From Kribbella sandramycini (GTDB lineage Bacteria; Actinomycetota; Actinomycetes; Propionibacteriales; Kribbellaceae), in the NCBI RefSeq assembly GCF_013131805.1, contig NZ_JABJRC010000002.1, positions 62,001 to 126,000 on the forward strand: DNA of 64,000 bases, given 5' to 3'. Under the pieces are notes generated by a model. That model did not search any database. It was given only the letters and a program-made list of their open reading frames with translations, and was not told the DNA's origin. Positions within the stretch are counted from its first letter, which is position 1. The number at the start of each line of letters is the position of its first letter. A program made the translations under genes and the position numbers. This document shows, piece after piece, positions 1-11,891 of the stretch.

Positions 1-299
1 CGCATGCCTTCTTATCGGCGAAGGCGCAGGAGTGGCTGGCCGAAGCAGGCGCGGTGCGGACGGCGCTCGGCTCGGTCGGTACGACGGCGCGCGCGAGCAC
101 CGGTCAGCATCAAGCGGGCACCTGCCGGATGGGTGACGACGCCGCTCGTTCGGTCGTCGACCCCTACGGGCGGGTCTGGGGTCACGACAACGTCTGGATC
201 GCCGACGCCTCCGTACATGTCACCAACGGCGGAGTGAACCCGGTGCTGACCGTTCTGGCCGGTTCACTCCGCATCGCCGAGCACCTGGTTTCAGCGTGA
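1..299 (+). CDS. GMC oxidoreductase, C-terminal end (partial)
   Basis: Only the last ~98 codons lie in the window (reading frame from base 3), so the FAD-binding N-terminus is outside. The visible part is the GMC_oxred_C domain: the motif HQAGTCRMG, the VDPYGRVWG stretch, then DASVHVTNGGVNP and the helix ending LRIAEHL. In this family (choline dehydrogenase, glucose oxidase, cholesterol oxidase relatives) this region carries the catalytic His and His/Asn pair and closes the FAD site. The substrate cannot be told from this fragment. The stop at 297-299 overlaps the 3' end of the convergent VOC gene by 9 bases. Confidence 0.9.
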   Translation, partial: HAFLSAKAQEWLAEAGAVRTALGSVGTTARASTGQHQAGTCRMGDDAARSVVDPYGRVWGHDNVWIADASVHVTNGGVNPVLTVLAGSLRIAEHLVSA

Positions 300-800
300 G
301 ATGCCGACGCCGCTCTTGGCTTCGCGGCCGTACTTCGCCAGCTCGGCGTCCAGGTCGAGGCGGCTGACACCGGCCTGCTCCTTGTCGGCGTCGGTCAGCT
401 GGTCGGCGGGGATGATCCAGACGATCTCGAACTCGAGGCCGTCGGGATCCTTGCCGTACAAGGATTTGGTGGTGCCGTGGTCGGAGGAGCCGACCAGGGC
501 GCCGGCCGCCTGCAGGCCGGTGGCGAGATCGGCCAGATCGCCGAGGGTGTCGACCTCCCAGGCGAGGTGGTAGAGGCCGACCGTCGACTTCCCGGCGCCA
601 GACGGGCCGGCCTGGTCGCCGATCTGGAACAACCCGAGGTCGTGGTCGTTGGTCGAGCCCGGCGCGCGCAGGAAGGCCGCGCCCTGGAACGCGTCCCCGG
701 TCTCGGTGTAGCCGAAGCCGAGCACATCGCGGTAGAAGGCCACGCTGGCGGCCACGTCGCGCACGTACAAGACCGCATGGTTCAACCGGAAGATCGCCAT
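291..800 (-). CDS. VOC-family protein (glyoxalase/extradiol dioxygenase fold)
   Basis: 169 aa, ATG start. It begins with the typical VOC opening FRLNHAVLYVRDVAASVAFY, continues with VLGFGYTE, a second metal-ligand region GLYHLAWEV and the C-terminal GLEFEIVW glutamate. H, H and E at these places are the usual metal ligands of bleomycin-resistance/glyoxalase/dioxygenase proteins, so a divalent-metal enzyme is likely. The order matches catechol-2,3-dioxygenase-like single-subunit members, but the substrate is unknown. It is cytosolic, with no signal peptide. An inverted repeat over its promoter (823-842) suggests control by a dimeric repressor that is not encoded next to it. Confidence 0.85.
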   Translation of the reverse strand: MAIFRLNHAVLYVRDVAASVAFYRDVLGFGYTETGDAFQGAAFLRAPGSTNDHDLGLFQIGDQAGPSGAGKSTVGLYHLAWEVDTLGDLADLATGLQAAGALVGSSDHGTTKSLYGKDPDGLEFEIVWIIPADQLTDADKEQAGVSRLDLDAELAKYGREAKSGVGISR

Positions 801-822
801 TCCACACCCCTCGTCAGTAGAT

Positions 823-842
823 GTTCACCATAATAGTTGAAC
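823..842 (-). promoter_or_regulatory. promoter with 20-bp palindromic operator of the VOC gene
   Basis: GTTCA (823-827) and TGAAC (838-842) form an inverted repeat with a 10-bp centre. The centre contains TATTAT read on the minus strand (835-830), a near-consensus -10 box about 30 bases before the ATG at 800. An A/T-rich palindrome on a -10 box is the usual arrangement for a TetR/MarR/PadR-type repressor. Which regulator binds is not shown. Confidence 0.5.
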
Positions 843-860
843 ACTAAACTGAATACCAGG

Positions 861-974
861 CCGGCTCCGGCTGGGGCTCGTTTCCTGGGTCCGCTAAGCC
901 GGCTCCGGCTGGGGCTCGTTTGCTGGGTCCGCTAAGCCGGCTCCGGGTGGGGCTCGTTTGCTGGGTCCGCTAGG
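861..974. repeat. three tandem copies of a 38-bp repeat
   Basis: Copies run 861-898, 899-936 and 937-974 and differ at only a few bases (for example tttcctggg versus tttgctggg). Each contains GGGGCTCGTTTGCTGGGTCC or a close variant, and the GTTTGCTGGG piece returns in the hairpin just downstream (1016-1043). There are no spacers between copies, so it is not a CRISPR. It lies between the VOC promoter and the 3' end of the LysR-like gene and has no open reading frame of its own. Confidence 0.85.
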
Positions 975-978
975 CCGC

Positions 979-1043
979 CGGTGGGTGGGCCAGTCGCCTG
1001 CCATTGGCCCACCCACCGTTTGCTGGGCTGACCCAGCAAACGG
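979..1043. terminator. double hairpin, probable terminator of the LysR-like gene
   Basis: Two perfect inverted repeats adjoin: CGGTGGGTGGGCCA (979-992) with TGGCCCACCCACCG (1005-1018), and CCGTTTGCTGGG (1016-1027) with CCCAGCAAACGG (1032-1043). They lie about 50 bases past the stop of the minus-strand LysR-like gene. There is no T-run, as is common for actinobacterial terminators. The three bases CCG are shared, so the two stems would compete. Confidence 0.6.
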
Positions 1044-1093
1044 CGAGGGGCGAGGGGGTGAGGCGTGGGCCCAGGGGCGGGGGGTGAGGGGGG

Positions 1094-1798
1094 TCAGCGG
1101 CGGCCGCGGCGGGGGCGGGGGTTGGGCGGTCGGCGGCGCTGGCTCGGTTGTTGGGTGGTGCGTTTCTTCGGGGCGGGTTTTTTCGGCTCGGGCTTGGGGG
1201 TGGCTCCGCGGGTGCTGTTGGCGGTGCGGCCGCGGACGATGCCGATGAACTCCTCCATCAGCGGCGTCGGGTCGCCCTCCGGCCAGGCCAGCGTGACCTG
1301 GGACGCCGGGGCGTCGAGCAACGGCCGGTAGGTCAGATCCTTGCGGTGGTGCAGTCTGGCCAGCGACTGCGGCACGATCAGCAGACCGGTGCCCATGGCA
1401 ACCAAGGCGATCGCGTCGGCGGTCGTGGCCGGGCGCTCGGCGACGACTCGGCCCGGCAGCGCCGACTCCCAGGGGAGGACGTCGTCCGCCGCGTGCAGCA
1501 CCAGCTCGTCGGCGAGATCGTCGAGCGTGGCCTCCTCGACGGCGGTGATCACGTGGTCCTTCGGCACCACGACGACGGTCTGCTCGACGTACAGCGGGAT
1601 CGCGTGCAGACCGGTGCGATCGATGGGCAGCCGGACCAGGGCGGCGTCCGCGGTATTCGAGTGCAGCAAGCCGATGCCGTCCGCCGCGGGGACCTGGATC
1701 AGCTCCAGCGGCGTGCGCGGCAGCCGCTCCGCCCAGACGCGGGCCCACTTGGCGGGAGTGACGCCGGGGACGTAGCCGAGCCGGAAGGAGGAGGTCAC
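1094..1798 (-). CDS. LysR-type substrate-binding domain protein without HTH
   Basis: 234 aa from a GTG start. The protein starts directly in the periplasmic-binding-protein-like effector domain of LysR regulators (FRLGYVPGVTPAKWARVW) and shows the hinge and pocket pattern (AADAALVRLPIDR..., VVVVPKDH, DAIALVAMGTGLLIVPQS). The usual ~60-aa N-terminal winged helix is absent. The C-terminal ~45 residues are a Lys/Arg/Pro-rich tail, which could bind nucleic acid. It is divergent from a DUF5997 gene across only 40 bases; such HTH-less LysR domains often sit beside DUF5997 in actinobacteria. A box TAGCCT lies 6 nt before the GTG, so the mRNA is probably leaderless. Confidence 0.8.
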   Translation of the reverse strand: MTSSFRLGYVPGVTPAKWARVWAERLPRTPLELIQVPAADGIGLLHSNTADAALVRLPIDRTGLHAIPLYVEQTVVVVPKDHVITAVEEATLDDLADELVLHAADDVLPWESALPGRVVAERPATTADAIALVAMGTGLLIVPQSLARLHHRKDLTYRPLLDAPASQVTLAWPEGDPTPLMEEFIGIVRGRTANSTRGATPKPEPKKPAPKKRTTQQPSQRRRPPNPRPRRGRR

Positions 1799-1838
1799 GC
1801 GGTCAGGCTACCGCTCGGATCCGGATAGGCTGGCCCCC
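1799..1838. promoter_or_regulatory. overlapping divergent leaderless promoters
   Basis: On the minus strand TAGCCT ends 6 nt before the GTG of the LysR-like gene. On the plus strand TAGGCT (1826-1831) ends 7 nt before the ATG of the DUF5997 gene. Both match actinobacterial -10 boxes placed for leaderless transcription. Neither gene has a convincing Shine-Dalgarno sequence. The two polymerases would occlude each other, so the genes are probably expressed alternately or coordinately. Confidence 0.5.
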
Positions 1839-2213
1839 ATGAGCAAGACCTCGCAGACGATGAAGCCCGCGACAGCGGCGAAGAAACTGGACATCTACCT
1901 GCTGGCCACCCCGGCCGAGTTCCAGGACGGCGTCGTCTCGCGCGACGAGTTGACCACCCTGCAGAACAACCCGCCCGAGTGGCTGCAGGAGCTGCGGAAG
2001 AACGGCCCGCACCCGCGCTCGGTCGTCGCGGCCCGGCTCGGGGTGTCGATCAGCGGCCTGGCCCGCGCCGGCATCACCGAGGCGCTGACCACGGCCGATA
2101 TCGAGGCCATCCGCGCGGACGGCCCCGACTGGCTGGAGCGCGAGCGCGCCACCCAGGCCGAGGTCCGTCGCGAGGCCGCGCGGCTCAAGGAGAACCCGAA
2201 GCAGACCCGCTAA
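1839..2213 (+). CDS. DUF5997 family protein
   Basis: 124 aa. The protein matches the small actinobacterial DUF5997 family: KLDIYLLATPAEFQDGVVSR, then PPEWLQELRKNGPHPRSVVA and a C-terminal helix rich in Arg and Glu. The middle part (VVAARLGVSISGLARAGI) looks like a helix-turn-helix, so a DNA-binding role alongside the HTH-less LysR domain encoded divergently is a reasonable guess but unproven. It is cytosolic. Its stop overlaps the convergent FAD oxidase gene by 4 bases. Confidence 0.8.
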   Translation: MSKTSQTMKPATAAKKLDIYLLATPAEFQDGVVSRDELTTLQNNPPEWLQELRKNGPHPRSVVAARLGVSISGLARAGITEALTTADIEAIRADGPDWLERERATQAEVRREAARLKENPKQTR

Positions 2214-3577
2214 GCAGGCCCGTACGGGAACACCCGCCGCGGGTCGTACGCCGAGCGCACCTCGGCCAGCTTGGCCCGGGTCTCGGCCGGCCAGCAGGCC
2301 TCCCACGAGCCCGGGACGGCGAATCCGTCGGCCAGGTTGACCGTGTTCTCGGCCGACGTCCACGGCTGGACCGCGCCGAGCACCTGGCCGGCCACCGCTG
2401 GGAGGACGGTCTCGAACAGGCCCGGATCCGGCACGCCGACCATGAACAGCGAGTAGGCGCCGCCGCGCCCGCCGACCGCGCTGCCCTCCGGTACGTCGCG
2501 GTTGGTCGCACCGCCCAGATGCCGGATCTCGACCGCGATCAGCGGCACCTGCTGCGCCGGGCCGACCGCGCCCAGGAACGCATCCGCGAAACCGCTGTCG
2601 AGCTGGTCGAGCAGGACGCCGCGATCCCAGGACAGGCCGGGCTCGGTCGGGTCGTTGTGGATGGTCGCGATGTCCTTGGCGGCCATTTCGCCGACCATGT
2701 CGATCAGCGCCGTCCCGGCGGCCCGGATCGGCGCGAAGAGCTCGGCCCCGGCGGGGGAGTCGCCGACGTAGCCGAAGCGCACGCTGAGCACGGTCTTACC
2801 GCGCAGCGGCGGCGGGATGAACTCCAGCGGCGGCAGCCGCAGGATGACGGCCGACGTGGTCGCTGCCTCCGGCAACGAATTCGTCCACTCCAGCCAGGTG
2901 CGCAGCACCGGCTCGATCTCGGGGGCGTCGAAGAAGACCGAGCCGCCGTAGAAGGTGGTCAGCTCGACCAGCTCGACGTCCACCGCGGTGACGATGCCGA
3001 ACCCGCCCTTGCCGCCGCGCAGCGCCCAGAACAGGTCGGAATGCTCGGTGGCGCCGGCGGTCACCACCTCACCCGCCCCGGTGACGACCTCGAAGCCGCG
3101 CACCCAGTCCGAGGAGAAGCCGTAGGTGCGGGCGAGCGGGCCGAGCCCGCCGCCGAGCAGGTAGCCGATACAGCCGACCGTGCCGGAGGCGCCGGTGATC
3201 GGGGCGAGCCCGTGCTCGGCCGCGGCCGCGACGACCTCGGACCAGCGGCAGCCCGCCTCGATGTGCGCGATCCTGGTCGCCGGGTCGATGGTCAGGCCCT
3301 TGAGCCGCGACGTGGTGACGACGATGCCCTCGGTGACCGGCGCGGGCAGCCCGTGACCGGTCGCCAGCACGCGGATCGGCGTACCGGCCTGGTTGGCGAT
3401 CGCGACCACCGCGGCGGCGTCCGCGGCCGAGGTCAGACCGACCACCACGTCGGGCCGATGCTCGATGTTGGTCTTGAAACCGGCCAGCTCGGCAGCGAAT
3501 CCGTCGTCGGCCGGCTCGAGGATCGGCCCGGTTACGCTGCGCTGCAATTCCCCGGTCAGAGCGCTGTTCTGCGGCAC
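2210..3577 (-). CDS. FAD-binding oxidoreductase, berberine-bridge-enzyme type
   Basis: 455 aa from a GTG at 3577, chosen because GAGAGGGGAAG precedes it at good spacing; an upstream ATG at 3676 would add 33 basic residues with no family match. Domains: PCMH-type FAD-binding domain (PDVVVGLTSAADAAAVVAIA, VLATGHG, IEAGCRWSEVV, YLLGGGLG) followed by the BBE-type substrate half and a short C-terminal BBE motif (YDPRRVFPYG). The His in ATGHG and the Cys in GTVGCIGY, six residues before GG, align with the two flavin-anchoring residues of bicovalent oxidases. It probably oxidises a sugar or secondary metabolite with O2. No signal peptide. It is divergent from the large carboxylase gene. Confidence 0.85.
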   Translation of the reverse strand: MPQNSALTGELQRSVTGPILEPADDGFAAELAGFKTNIEHRPDVVVGLTSAADAAAVVAIANQAGTPIRVLATGHGLPAPVTEGIVVTTSRLKGLTIDPATRIAHIEAGCRWSEVVAAAAEHGLAPITGASGTVGCIGYLLGGGLGPLARTYGFSSDWVRGFEVVTGAGEVVTAGATEHSDLFWALRGGKGGFGIVTAVDVELVELTTFYGGSVFFDAPEIEPVLRTWLEWTNSLPEAATTSAVILRLPPLEFIPPPLRGKTVLSVRFGYVGDSPAGAELFAPIRAAGTALIDMVGEMAAKDIATIHNDPTEPGLSWDRGVLLDQLDSGFADAFLGAVGPAQQVPLIAVEIRHLGGATNRDVPEGSAVGGRGGAYSLFMVGVPDPGLFETVLPAVAGQVLGAVQPWTSAENTVNLADGFAVPGSWEACWPAETRAKLAEVRSAYDPRRVFPYGPA

Positions 3578-3662
3578 TTCTTCCCCTCTCGTTGACGAGA
3601 CGCGACGCACCGAAAGGCGACCCCGACTCGACGGTAATAGCTTCGTCCTGAAAGTCTGTGCG

Positions 3663-3705
3663 AGCGGCCCGGCCAAAACTTGTGTCTCACAAGGGCCGGG
3701 CCGCT
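3663..3705 (+). promoter_or_regulatory. long hairpin in the leader of the carboxylase gene
   Basis: AGCGGCCCGGCC (3663-3674) pairs perfectly with GGCCGGGCCGCT (3694-3705). Inside, after four unpaired A on one side, CTTGTG pairs with CACAAG around a TCT loop. The structure ends 29 bases before the ATG at 3735 and 17 bases before the GGGAGG ribosome-binding site. It could be an attenuator or the terminator of a short leader RNA. No known riboswitch was recognised. Confidence 0.55.
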
Positions 3706-3734
3706 ACACGCATGGTGCGACAGGGAGGCGGTCG

Positions 3735-9250
<5,516 letters not shown>

Positions 9251-9251
<1 letters not shown>

Positions 9252-9415
9252 GCTGCTGCCGAGTGCTCCCGCACCTACTGCGCTGCACTCGGTGCGGCAC
9301 CTCGCCGCACGGGTGCGAAGGGCACGATGTTCCGCATCGAACCCTCCGCCCCCGCACGCCGATGCACCGCACCGAGCACATGCTCGCTACGGTGCGGAAG
9401 CACTCGGCAGCAGCT
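9251..9415. repeat. 165-bp nested inverted-repeat element
   Basis: AGCTGCTGCCGAGTGCTC... at 9251-9275 is the reverse complement of 9391-9415 with a single mismatch (24 of 25). Inside, CTCGGTGCGG (9288-9297) pairs with CCGCACCGAG (9367-9376). The element starts on the last base of the carboxylase stop codon and ends 11 bases before the PBP start, so it fills the whole intergenic gap. It may be a small non-autonomous mobile element, or a large transcript structure acting as terminator plus leader. No transposase is present. Confidence 0.75.
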
Positions 9416-9426
9416 AGTGTGGCGCC

Positions 9427-11691
9427 ATGGGCGCAAGCGACAAGGCACGCTCGCTGATCACGTTCGTCGGTGTCAGCGTGCTGTCCGGCGCCCTGGCCGC
9501 GGGCCTGGCGATTCCCCTGGCGGGTTTCGCCGGGCTGGGGACCGAGCAGCTGGCCAAGACGATCGACAGCCTGCCGCGGGAGCTGGTGATCGAGCCGGTC
9601 GCCGTCCGCAGCCGGATGCTGGCCGGCGACGGCTCGGTGATCGCCACGCTGTTCGAGCAGAACCGGGTGCCGGTCAGCCTGAAGCGGGTCGCGCCGATCA
9701 TGAAGACCGCGATCATCGCGATCGAGGACTCCCGGTTCTACGAACACGGCGCGCTGGACCCGAAGGGCACGGTGCGGGCGATGGTCCGCAACCAGAGCGA
9801 GGGCTCGGTGCAGCAGGGCGGGTCGAGTATCACCCAGCAGTACGTGAAACTCAGCCTGATCGAGAAGGCGCGCACCGAGGCCGAGCGGCAGAAGGCCACC
9901 GAGGTGTCCTACGAGCGCAAGCTGACCGAGCTGCGCTACGCGATCGCGCTGGAGAGCGAGCTCGACAAGAACACGATCCTCGAGCGCTACCTGAACCTGG
10001 TGAACTTCGGCGACGGCGCGTACGGCGTCCAGGTCGCCGCCCAGCACTACTTCGGGACGACCGCGGAGAAGCTGAACCTGCCGCAGGCCGCGCTGCTGGC
10101 CGGCCTGGTGAAGAACCCGACCGGCTACGACCCGACCAACAACCTGCAGCGCGCCAAGGCCCGCCGCGACCTGGTGCTGCGCCGGATGCTCGAGCTCAAG
10201 GTGATCTCGGTGCACCAAGCGAACCTCGCGCTGAAGACCCCGGTGATCGACCTGAAGAAGGTCGACCCGGTGCCGAACGGCTGCGCCAGCTCGCGCTACC
10301 CCTTCTACTGCGATTACGTCGTCTCCCAGCTGCTCGCGAACCCGGCCCTCGGCCGGACCGTCAAGGAGCGCGACCATCGCCTGAAGACCGGCGGCCTGAC
10401 GATCCGGACCGGCCTCGACCCGCGGATGCAGGCGGCTGCCCAGGCGTCGATCGACCAGCACGCCCGGCGCACCGACACCGCGACGGCCGCGGTCACGATC
10501 GTCCAGCCGGGGACGGGCATTGTGAAGGCGATGGTGCAGAGCCGCCCGTACGGGAACGGCCGGCACCACACGAACTACAACTACAACGTCGAGAAGTCGT
10601 ACGCCGGCGGGTACGGCGGGTTCCAGAACGGGTCGACGATGAAGGCCTTCACGGTCGCGGCCGCGATCGAGAAGGGCATCCCGCTCGACTACCGGATCAA
10701 CTCACCCGAGCAGATCAACCTGAGCAACAAGAAGTTCCGCACCTGTTCGGGATTCACCCGGGATCCGAAGTACACCCCGCGGAACTCGACCCGCAGCGGC
10801 AACCTGACCATGGTCGAGGCGACCCGCTACTCGACCAACACCTACTTCCTGCAGCTGTCCCAGCGGGTCGGGCTCTGCTCGATCTCCGGCGTCGCCCAGC
10901 GGCTCGGCATGTACAACGCCCAGACGCTGGAGCCGCTCGACGAGGTCATCTCGATGACCCTCGGCGTCGGCTACGTGACCCCACTGCAGATGGCCAACGC
11001 CTACGCGACCTTCGCCGCCCGCGGCGTCTACTGCCGGCCGCTGATCGTGCTCTCGGTCCGCGACAAGGCCAACAAGCCGATCGCCACCCCGCGCTCGCAG
11101 TGCAAGCGGGCCCTGGCCCCCGGCGTCGCGGACGGCGTCAACCGCGTCCTCAGCGCCGTCATGGACCCAGGCGGCACCGGCGGCCGCCTCCGCTTCGGTA
11201 ACTGGGACCTGGCCGGCAAAACCGGCACCATCCAGGACAACAAGGCCGTCTGGTTCGCCGGCTACGCCCCCAACCTGGCCGCCGCCGCCGTCGTCGCCGA
11301 CGCCAACCTCCCCTACACCAACCTCATGTACGGCCACACCCTCGACGGCCGCGACATCTCCGACCCCACCGGCTCCGGCACCGCCGGCCCGATCTGGAAA
11401 ACCGCCATCCAAGGCGCCCTCCGCGGCCTCCCCCTCCGCCGCTTCACCGCCCCCTCCACCAAAATCCTCAACGGCAACCGCAAACCCCTCCCCGACGTCA
11501 CCGGCCTCGACCGCACCGCCGCCACCACCCTCCTCCGCAAAGCCGGCTTCGAAGTAACCATCGCCAACCAGCTGGTCTCTTCCCCCGTCCCCACCGGCAA
11601 GGTCGCCCACACCGACCCCCGCCCCACCGCCGGCGCCACCCCCGGCACCCTAATAACCATCCACCTCTCCAAAGGCCCCGGAGCCCCGTAG
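9427..11691 (+). CDS. class A penicillin-binding protein with PASTA domain
   Basis: 754 aa bifunctional peptidoglycan synthase. A short cytosolic segment and one membrane helix (about residues 12-35) come first. The glycosyltransferase domain has EDSRFYEHGALDPKG at E100, QGGSSITQQYVK and YLNLVNFGDGAYGVQ. The transpeptidase has SxxK at Ser403-Lys406 (GSTMK), SxN at 469-471 (STN) and KTG at 598-600. A single PASTA domain (about 685-750, LPDVTGLDRTAATTLL) would sense peptidoglycan or beta-lactams outside the cell. Length and order match actinobacterial PonA-like proteins. It is transcribed from the inverted-repeat region upstream. Codon choice in the last ~180 codons shifts strongly to C-ending codons, without breaking any motif. 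Confidence 0.95.
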   Translation: MGASDKARSLITFVGVSVLSGALAAGLAIPLAGFAGLGTEQLAKTIDSLPRELVIEPVAVRSRMLAGDGSVIATLFEQNRVPVSLKRVAPIMKTAIIAIEDSRFYEHGALDPKGTVRAMVRNQSEGSVQQGGSSITQQYVKLSLIEKARTEAERQKATEVSYERKLTELRYAIALESELDKNTILERYLNLVNFGDGAYGVQVAAQHYFGTTAEKLNLPQAALLAGLVKNPTGYDPTNNLQRAKARRDLVLRRMLELKVISVHQANLALKTPVIDLKKVDPVPNGCASSRYPFYCDYVVSQLLANPALGRTVKERDHRLKTGGLTIRTGLDPRMQAAAQASIDQHARRTDTATAAVTIVQPGTGIVKAMVQSRPYGNGRHHTNYNYNVEKSYAGGYGGFQNGSTMKAFTVAAAIEKGIPLDYRINSPEQINLSNKKFRTCSGFTRDPKYTPRNSTRSGNLTMVEATRYSTNTYFLQLSQRVGLCSISGVAQRLGMYNAQTLEPLDEVISMTLGVGYVTPLQMANAYATFAARGVYCRPLIVLSVRDKANKPIATPRSQCKRALAPGVADGVNRVLSAVMDPGGTGGRLRFGNWDLAGKTGTIQDNKAVWFAGYAPNLAAAAVVADANLPYTNLMYGHTLDGRDISDPTGSGTAGPIWKTAIQGALRGLPLRRFTAPSTKILNGNRKPLPDVTGLDRTAATTLLRKAGFEVTIANQLVSSPVPTGKVAHTDPRPTAGATPGTLITIHLSKGPGAP

Positions 11692-11835
11692 TTGCGGCTG
11701 GCGTTTCGGGTCTTGGTCGGGCAGCCGTCGTGTGCTCGGGTCGCTATACACCGCCGCTGGGAGATGTACCAGGTACTTGCGCAATGTCACTTCGTGCAAT
11801 TTCGTTGACTCGGAGGGTGTTCGCAAGTCACCGTT

Positions 11836-11868
11836 GGTGCGCTTCTCAACCGCCTTGAGGAGCGCACC
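11836..11868. terminator. hairpin after the PBP gene
   Basis: GGTGCGCTTCTCAA (11836-11849) and TTGAGGAGCGCACC (11855-11868) form a 14-bp stem with one mismatch and a 5-base loop. It stands about 150 bases past the PBP stop and 24 bases before the first codon of the truncated RHS gene. The 200-bp interval (11692-11891) has no convincing gene and lower GC than its surroundings. It may mark the recombination joint of the RHS cassette. Confidence 0.5.
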
Positions 11869-11891
11869 TCGGGGGTGCTCGCAGTTCGGCT

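Noticed and set aside
861..974. Direct repeats considered as a CRISPR array
   Set aside because: The three 38-bp units adjoin without spacers and no cas genes are present.
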